Shown: positions 57,445 to 64,000 of the stretch, piece by piece | How positions within the stretch are numbered: position 1 is the stretch's first letter | How the letters are laid out: every line of letters starts with the position of its first letter | From: Cupriavidus lacunae | GTDB lineage: Bacteria; Pseudomonadota; Gammaproteobacteria; Burkholderiales; Burkholderiaceae | Assembly: GCF_003353055.1 (NCBI RefSeq) | Contig: NZ_QKWJ01000001.1 | Coordinates: forward strand, 372,213 to 436,212 | Length of the DNA: 64,000 nucleotides | Direction of reading: 5' to 3' | The notes under the pieces: generated by a model | Databases searched by the model: none | The model's input: only the letters and a program-made list of their open reading frames with translations | Told to the model about the DNA's origin: nothing | Position numbers and translations under genes: made by a program

Positions 57445-58035
57445 TCAGTCCGCGCGCACGCCTTCCACCTGGATGGCGAGCTTGACTTCGGGCTTGAAGC
57501 CCATCTTGACGCCATAGTCCAGGCCGAAATCGGCACGGTTGAACTGGCCCACGGCGTCGGCGCCGCAGGCTTCGCGCTTGAGCATCGGGTGCTGGATGCA
57601 CTTGAAGTCGCGGATTTCCAGCTTGACCGGCTTGGACACGCCGCGCAGGGTCAGCACGCCGTCGACCTCGGTCGGCACGTCGCCCTTGAACTTGGAGAAC
57701 TTGCCCTTGTAAGTGGCCTCGGGGAAGGCTTCGACGTCGAACATGTCCGCGCTCTTGGCGTGCTGGTTCAGCTTGGCGTTGCCGAAATCGATCGAAGCCG
57801 CGTCGATCTTGACCTCGACCGAGCCCGCCTTGGCGGCGCGGTCCAGCGTCACCACGCCGCTGGACTTTTCGAACTTGCCGCGCCAGGTCGACAGGCCGCC
57901 CAGGTGGTCGGCCTCGAAGCTCGGGTAGGTATGGGTCGGATCGAGGTTGTACGTCACGGTATTGGCCGAAGCCACGCCGAAGGCGGCGGTTGCGGAAATG
58001 GCCGCGACGGCGGCAACGAGGGAACGCAGTTTCAT
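57445..58035 (-). CDS. YceI family periplasmic protein (first copy)
   Basis: A 196-residue secreted lipocalin-like protein. ATG 58035 begins a signal peptide ([24 protein letters not shown], cleavage after ASA). The mature part starts [27 protein letters not shown], the YceI hallmark, and contains [16 protein letters not shown]. YceI proteins bind isoprenoid-type lipids such as polyprenyl chains. It stands 73 bases after the second yceI gene in one minus-strand run with cytochrome b561. Three cysteines lie around residues 155-170. Confidence 0.9.
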   Translation of the reverse strand: MKLRSLVAAVAAISATAAFGVASANTVTYNLDPTHTYPSFEADHLGGLSTWRGKFEKSSGVVTLDRAAKAGSVEVKIDAASIDFGNAKLNQHAKSADMFDVEAFPEATYKGKFSKFKGDVPTEVDGVLTLRGVSKPVKLEIRDFKCIQHPMLKREACGADAVGQFNRADFGLDYGVKMGFKPEVKLAIQVEGVRAD

Positions 58036-58108
58036 GGAATCTCCCGACAAATCAGGTTGGGACGCAACCTTTCAGGTACGTCTTGGGTACGTCAGCGGAA
58101 TGCCGGCC

Positions 58109-58678
58109 TTACTTCCTGGCCAGCACGATACGGAATTTGATCTGGACGTCGTCGGCCACCACGGAAGTGTCCTTCCATTCGCCGTCGCCGATATTGAACG
58201 CGGTGCGCTTGATCGGCAGCGCGCCCTCGAACACCTGCACGGCGCCTTCCTGGCGGTAGGTGGCAGGCACCACCACGTCCACAGTCTTGCCCTTGATGGT
58301 CAGCTTGCCGGCCACGTCGTACTTGCCCGGCGTGCCGTTCTTGATGCTGGTGGACTGGAACACCGCCTTGGGGTACTTGGCGGCGTCGAACCAGTCCTTG
58401 CCCTTCACTTCCTTGGAAGTCTCGGCATCGCCGATCTCGAAGCTGGACACGTCGATCTCGACCTTGGCCGACGAGGTCGCCAGCTTGGCCGGGTCGAAGC
58501 TGACCGTGGCGTCGAATTTCCTGAACTTGCCTTCCATCGGCACGCCGATCTGGCGCGCGACCGCGGTCACCGAGCTCTTGGCGGCGTCGACCTGAGCCCA
58601 GGCCAGGTTGGCGGCGATGCCGGTGGCGGCCAGGACGGCGGCGATGACCAGCGAGCCGCGGCGGGAATTGTGTTTCAT
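58109..58678 (-). CDS. YceI family periplasmic protein (second copy)
   Basis: A 189-residue YceI protein with signal peptide ending ANLAWA before QVDAAKSSV. Typical stretches: QIGVPMEGKFRKFDATVSFDP and GKLTIKGKTVDVVVPATYR. It is 65 bases from the cytochrome b561 gene upstream and differs clearly in sequence from the first copy, so this is an old duplication or a functional pair. Cytochrome b561-YceI groupings suggest handling of a quinone or isoprenoid in the periplasm. Confidence 0.9.
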   Translation of the reverse strand: MKHNSRRGSLVIAAVLAATGIAANLAWAQVDAAKSSVTAVARQIGVPMEGKFRKFDATVSFDPAKLATSSAKVEIDVSSFEIGDAETSKEVKGKDWFDAAKYPKAVFQSTSIKNGTPGKYDVAGKLTIKGKTVDVVVPATYRQEGAVQVFEGALPIKRTAFNIGDGEWKDTSVVADDVQIKFRIVLARK

Positions 58679-58743
58679 CTCAGAAGACTCCTGTCAGGTC
58701 GGCGCAGCCGCGCCGCGGTACGAAAAAGTTGGGCGGGCCAGGC

Positions 58744-59298
58744 TCAGCGCAAGAACGGCAGCATCCGGCCCAGCGTGCCGTCGCGGTCGACGAACTGGTG
58801 CTTCACCGCCGCGGCCGCATGGACAACGACCACGGCCGCCATCAGGTAGTTCAGCCAGATATGGGCGAACTTCAGCACTTCCTTCAGTTCGTCGTTCTTT
58901 TCCAGCAGCGCCGGCATCTTCCACAAGCCCAGGTACACCACCGGCACGCCCGCGGCCGAGCTGTACAGGTAGCCGGTGACCGGGACGATCACGATCAGCA
59001 GGTACAGCAGGTGGTGGGCGCCGGCCGCGGCCGTGGCCTGCCAGGCCGGGGTGCCGGGTGCAACCGGCGGGGCCGCATGGGTCGCGCGCCACAGCACGCG
59101 CAGCACGGCGATGGCGAAGATCGTCACGCCCAGCCACTTGTGCCAGGAATAGAGCTTGAGCTTGGTCGGCGTCAGCCCCGGAATGCCGGTCATGTACAGG
59201 CCGAGCCCGAACGCGGCAAAGATCGCCAGCGCGATGACCCAATGCAGGGCGATCGCGGTGGCACCGTAGCCAGCCGGGGCATTGGCGGTAGAACGCAT
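58744..59298 (-). CDS. Cytochrome b561 family membrane protein
   Basis: A 184-residue four-helix haem b protein of the inner membrane. Candidate haem histidines lie in ALHWVIALAIF, LYSWHKWLGV, AGAHHLLYLLIV and VHAAAAVKHQF. Ends with DRDGTLGRMLPF, usual for bacterial b561. It likely shuttles electrons between quinone and a periplasmic partner. It heads a run with two yceI genes and may reduce their ligand, an inference from position. Confidence 0.9.
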   Translation of the reverse strand: MRSTANAPAGYGATAIALHWVIALAIFAAFGLGLYMTGIPGLTPTKLKLYSWHKWLGVTIFAIAVLRVLWRATHAAPPVAPGTPAWQATAAAGAHHLLYLLIVIVPVTGYLYSSAAGVPVVYLGLWKMPALLEKNDELKEVLKFAHIWLNYLMAAVVVVHAAAAVKHQFVDRDGTLGRMLPFLR

Positions 59299-59519
59299 CG
59301 GATTCCTCTCGCCCGCGTCACGGGCGTTTCACAATTTTGCGGAAGCTTCGGGCAGGGGCAAGCCCGCCCGTGCGCTTAAGATTCTCGCATTATTGCGGGT
59401 GGATGTGCGCCGATGCAGGACAGTCCTTCATTAAGTTATTCAAATGCTTTGAAGCGACATTCAGTCGCAAGCGGCACAAAGACGCTCCACCCCGCCCTGC
59501 CGGCCACGCCGGAAAAGCA

Positions 59520-59547
59520 AAAAAGCCATCCTCGCGGATGGCTTTTT
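59520..59547. terminator. Terminator after purB
   Basis: AAAAAGCCATC-CTCGCG-GATGGCTTTTT is symmetrical and works on either strand; it lies 37 bases after the purB stop and upstream of cytochrome b561. Confidence 0.85.
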
Positions 59548-59583
59548 CAGCACAGCACCCCGTCCGGGGCGCGGTTTATGACT

Positions 59584-61339
<1,756 letters not shown>

Positions 61340-61954
61340 ATGAAGCTGTATGCATCCCGGACCAGTCCTTACGCGCGCAAGGTGCGCGTGGTGATGGCGG
61401 AGAAAAAGATCGAGTGCCAGCTGATCGAAGAGGATGTCTGGTCGCCCGAGACCAAGATCGGCCAGTACAACCCGCTTGGCAAGGTGCCTTGCCTGGTCAT
61501 GGAAGACGGCGGCGCGATCTTTGATTCGCGCGTGATCGTCGAGTATGTCGACACCTTGACGCCGGTCAGCCGGATGATCCCGCAGGGCGGGCGCGAACGC
61601 CTGGAAGTCCGCTGCTGGGAGGCGCTGGCCGACGGCCTGCTCGACGCCGCGCTGCTGGTGCGCCTGGAGGCAACCCAGCGCGAGCCGCACGAGCGCAGCG
61701 AGCGCTGGGTGCAGCGCCAGCGCGGCAAGATCGACGCGGCGCTGGTGGCCATGGCGCACGGCCTGGCCGACCGTCCCTTCTGCACCGGCACGCACTATTC
61801 GCTGGCCGACGTGGCGGTGGGCTGCGCGCTGTCCTACCTGGACTTCCGCTTCCCCGATATCGCCTGGCGCGAGCGCCATCACAACCTGGCGGCGCTGGAA
61901 GAGAAGCTGTCGAAGCGGCAGTCGTTCATCGATACCGAGCCGCCGCGAGGCTGA
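61340..61954 (+). CDS. Glutathione S-transferase family protein
   Basis: A 204-residue GST. The N-terminal thioredoxin-like domain starts KLYASRTSPYARKVRVVMAEK, with S8-P9-Y10 at the catalytic position, and NPLGKVPCL plus DSRVIVEYVD as GSH site; the C-terminal helical domain has LADVAVGCALSYLDFRFPD. SD AGGGGAGA before ATG 61340. Substrate unknown; GSTs of this form detoxify electrophiles. Preceded by a remarkable hairpin leader. Confidence 0.9.
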   Translation: MKLYASRTSPYARKVRVVMAEKKIECQLIEEDVWSPETKIGQYNPLGKVPCLVMEDGGAIFDSRVIVEYVDTLTPVSRMIPQGGRERLEVRCWEALADGLLDAALLVRLEATQREPHERSERWVQRQRGKIDAALVAMAHGLADRPFCTGTHYSLADVAVGCALSYLDFRFPDIAWRERHHNLAALEEKLSKRQSFIDTEPPRG

Positions 61955-61972
61955 AGCCCCGGCCGCTCAAGG

Positions 61973-62003
61973 AAAAACACCCGCATCACGCGGGTGTTTT
62001 TTT
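61973..62003. terminator. Bidirectional terminator between gst and mnmA
   Basis: AAAAACACCCGC-ATCAC-GCGGGTGTTTTTTT forms an 8-pair GC core flanked by A and T runs; it ends both convergent genes. Confidence 0.88.
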
Positions 62004-62018
62004 ATGCCGCGGCTGGGC

Positions 62019-63104
62019 TTACTGGATGATGCCGCCGCCCAGGCAGATATCGCCGTCGTACAGCACCGCCGACTGGCCGGGCGTGACCGCCCACTGCGCC
62101 TCGGCAAACCCGAGCGTCAGCGCGTCGCCGTCCACCGCCTGCACCGTGCAGGCGGCATCGCTCTGGCGGTAGCGCGTCTTGGCCGCCATCGCCGCGCCCG
62201 CGGCAGGCGGCTCGCCCGCCACCCAGGACAGGTCCGATGCGCTCAGCACCGGCGTCAGCAGCCACGGGTGGTCGTGGCCCTGCACCACGTAAAGCGTATT
62301 GTTCGCCATATCCTTGCGCGCCACGTACCAGGCGTCGCCGTTGCCGTCGCGGCTGCCGCCCAGGCCGATGCCCTTGCGCTGGCCCAGCGTGTAGAAGGCC
62401 AGGCCGATATGCTCGCCGACCACCTTGCCCTCGGGCGTCTTCATCGGTCCCGGCCTGGTCGGCAGGTAGCGGTTCAGGAAATCGCGGAAGGGGCGCTCGC
62501 CGATAAAGCAGATGCCGGTCGAATCCTTCTTCTTCGCGTTCGGCAGGCCGATCTCGGCGGCGATCTCGCGCACGCGCGTCTTGGGGATTTCGCCCAGCGG
62601 GAACAGCGTGCGCGACAGCTGCGCCTGGTTCAGCCGGTGCAGGAAGTAGCTCTGGTCCTTGGTATGGTCCAGCGCCTTGAGCAGCTCGAAGCGGCCTGCC
62701 GCGTTCTGGCGCACGCGCGCATAGTGGCCGGTGGCGATGGTCTGCGCGCCCAGCGACATGGCATGGTCGAGAAAGGCCTTGAACTTGATCTCGGCATTGC
62801 ACAGCACATCCGGGTTGGGCGTGCGGCCGGCCGAGTATTCGCGCAGGAAATCGGCAAAGACGCGGTCCTTGTATTCGGCGGCGAAATTGACCGCCTCCAC
62901 GTCAACGCCGATCAGGTCGGCCACCGACACCACGTCCAGCCAGTCCTGGCGCGTGGAGCAGTACTCACTGTCGTCATCGTCTTCCCAGTTCTTCATGAAC
63001 AGGCCGATGACCTCGTAGCCCTGCTGCTTGAGCAGCCACGCGGTGACCGACGAATCGACCCCGCCCGACATGCCCACGACCACACGTTTTCCGGCACCGC
63101 TCAC
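62019..63104 (-). CDS. mnmA: tRNA-specific 2-thiouridylase MnmA
   Basis: A 361-residue enzyme forming s2U34 in tRNAs for Glu, Gln and Lys. The PP-loop GMSGGVDSS is near residues 11-19; the catalytic cysteines are in [13 protein letters not shown] and [15 protein letters not shown]. Two tandem GTGs (63107 and 63104) can start it; 63104 gives a 4-base GTGA overlap with the NUDIX stop and is preferred. The NUDIX-mnmA order recurs in beta-proteobacteria. Confidence 0.95.
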   Translation of the reverse strand: MSGAGKRVVVGMSGGVDSSVTAWLLKQQGYEVIGLFMKNWEDDDDSEYCSTRQDWLDVVSVADLIGVDVEAVNFAAEYKDRVFADFLREYSAGRTPNPDVLCNAEIKFKAFLDHAMSLGAQTIATGHYARVRQNAAGRFELLKALDHTKDQSYFLHRLNQAQLSRTLFPLGEIPKTRVREIAAEIGLPNAKKKDSTGICFIGERPFRDFLNRYLPTRPGPMKTPEGKVVGEHIGLAFYTLGQRKGIGLGGSRDGNGDAWYVARKDMANNTLYVVQGHDHPWLLTPVLSASDLSWVAGEPPAAGAAMAAKTRYRQSDAACTVQAVDGDALTLGFAEAQWAVTPGQSAVLYDGDICLGGGIIQ

Positions 63105-63592
63105 CACTGCGCCCCCGCTTGCAGCGCCGACGGGTGCGTGTACAGCGCGTCCAGCGCAAAACGCTTGCCGGCCAGGTAGTCATCCACGCAGGCCATCACC
63201 AGCGGGGTACGGTGGCGTTCCGGGCAGGCGCGCAGCTCTTCCGCGCTCATCCAGACGGTGCGCACGATGCCGGTGTCGAGCTGGCGGCCCGCATCGAGCG
63301 AGCCCAGGTCGCCGGTAAAGGCAAAGCGCACATAGGTCACGTCGGTGCCGGTGCGCGACGAGAGCGAGCGGCCCATGTAGCACCCTAGCAACGCACGCGG
63401 CTCGAAGGTGTGCGCAGTCTCTTCCAGGGTTTCCCGGATCACCGCGCGGATCAGGCTTTCGCCCGGGTCCAGGTGCCCGGCGGGCTGGTTCAGGCGCAGC
63501 CCGTCGGCGGTTTCCTCTTCGACCAGCAGGAAACGGCCGCCGCGTTCGATCACGGCGGCAACGGTCACGCTGGCATTCCAATCACTTGACAT
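63101..63592 (-). CDS. NUDIX hydrolase
   Basis: A 163-residue pyrophosphatase. The Nudix box is complete: [23 protein letters not shown] (GX5E and RETLEE). ATG 63592 ([14 protein letters not shown]) is used over a TTG upstream. It resembles the phosphatase NudJ/YmfB type, often adjacent to mnmA; members hydrolyse nucleoside di/triphosphates or HMP-PP. The precise substrate is not set. Overlaps mnmA by 4 bases. Confidence 0.9.
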   Translation of the reverse strand: MSSDWNASVTVAAVIERGGRFLLVEEETADGLRLNQPAGHLDPGESLIRAVIRETLEETAHTFEPRALLGCYMGRSLSSRTGTDVTYVRFAFTGDLGSLDAGRQLDTGIVRTVWMSAEELRACPERHRTPLVMACVDDYLAGKRFALDALYTHPSALQAGAQW

Positions 63593-63878
63593 GATGCTCA
63601 ATTTTTAGGCAATCCCGCATTCTACCGGTTGCGGGCCCATCGTGCAGCGCCGCGGGCGCAGCACGAAATCCGGGCCGGGCAGCCCGGCAGGCGCTGAAAC
63701 GCCCACTGCAACTCCCGTTTTGGCGGTCGCGCCAAAAGCCGACCAGTGGGTCACCATTGAGCGTCAGATTCCTGTAAGCTGCGAAAAAATTGTGCGCTGC
63801 GGCTTAAGTCTCGGCGCCCACGGGCCAGACGTCGGTCCGCCCAACCAGACAAGACGTCAGCTAAAGGAGAAATTGACG

Positions 63879-64000
63879 ATGTACATCGGCATCCCGCAGG
63901 AGACGCGGGCCGGCGAGACTCGCGTCGCCGCCACCCCGGAGACCGTCAAGAAATACGTCGCCCAGGGCCACAAGGTAGTCGTGCAGGCCGGTGCCGGCCT
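63879..64000 (+). CDS. pntAA: NAD(P) transhydrogenase subunit alpha part 1 (5' end only)
   Basis: The window ends after 40 codons. MYIGIPQETRAGETRVAATPETVKK..., with the GETRVAATP and GHKVVVQAGAG pattern, is the N-terminus of PntA domain I. SD AAAGGAGA lies 8 bases before ATG 63879. Alanine dehydrogenase shares this fold, but the RVAATPETVKK wording favours transhydrogenase. The membrane part is expected downstream outside the window. Confidence 0.8.
   Translation, partial: MYIGIPQETRAGETRVAATPETVKKYVAQGHKVVVQAGAG

Overview
The window is dense, GC-rich bacterial chromosome from the Cupriavidus/Ralstonia branch of the beta-proteobacteria, most likely Cupriavidus. This is judged from gene order (mutL-miaA, pcnB-folK-dNK-panB, yggS-proC, queA-tgt-yajC-secDF), from protein style, and above all from a complete operon that looks like phcBSRQ, the 3-hydroxy fatty-acid methyl ester quorum-sensing operon of Ralstonia. 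No rRNA, tRNA, CRISPR or phage genes were seen. Species cannot be fixed from sequence reading alone.

Layout. 1-2.0 kb: end of mutL, miaA, a GNAT acetyltransferase. 2.0-7.9 kb: a catabolic cluster with a GntR/FCD regulator (+) facing a four-gene minus-strand operon (MHS-type MFS permease, dihydropyrimidinase/hydantoinase, amidase, hydantoin-racemase-like protein). A motif shared by both promoter regions suggests one regulon. 8.0-9.0 kb: a gene-free block dominated by a ~340-bp-arm inverted repeat. 9.0-17.97 kb: purM, PerM-type permease, hda, HAD phosphatase, pcnB, folK, deoxynucleoside kinase, panB and a two-gene tungstate-type ABC transporter lacking its binding protein. 17.98-24.0 kb (minus): pabB-pabC fusion, dnaJ, dnaK with a sigma-32-like promoter, cobalamin adenosyltransferase. 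24.3-32.3 kb: D-lactate dehydrogenase, LysR, GNAT, and glycolate oxidase glcD/glcE/glcF with a K+ channel gene between glcD and glcE. 32.5-34.8 kb: cidA/lrgA-lrgB, VOC protein, WYL regulator. 34.8-39.2 kb: glutathione peroxidase, pilU, pilT (minus), yggS and proC (plus). 39.4-40.8 kb: an IS110-family (IS1111-type) element whose 3' non-coding end folds like a bridge RNA. 40.8-46.0 kb: ubiA, dps, oxyR, recG (minus). 46.2-52.1 kb: queA, tgt, yajC, secD, secF. 52.2-57.1 kb: phcQ, phcR, phcS, phcB (minus). 57.4-64 kb: two YceI proteins with a cytochrome b561, purB, a glutathione S-transferase behind a perfect 17-bp inverted repeat, mnmA, a NUDIX hydrolase and the start of pntAA.

How the parts work together. 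The phc genes form a signal synthase, membrane sensor kinase, REC-kinase hybrid and response regulator in one co-directional operon, the probable cell-density switch of this strain. The hydantoin cluster combines import, ring opening, amide hydrolysis and a racemase-like partner whose two expected catalytic cysteines are missing. oxyR-dps and the glutathione peroxidase serve peroxide defence, and GlcDEF plus the lactate dehydrogenase feed electrons from 2-hydroxy acids. Three copies of a short CCCTCTCCC-type palindromic repeat lie at 19.84, 32.35 and 39.23 kb.
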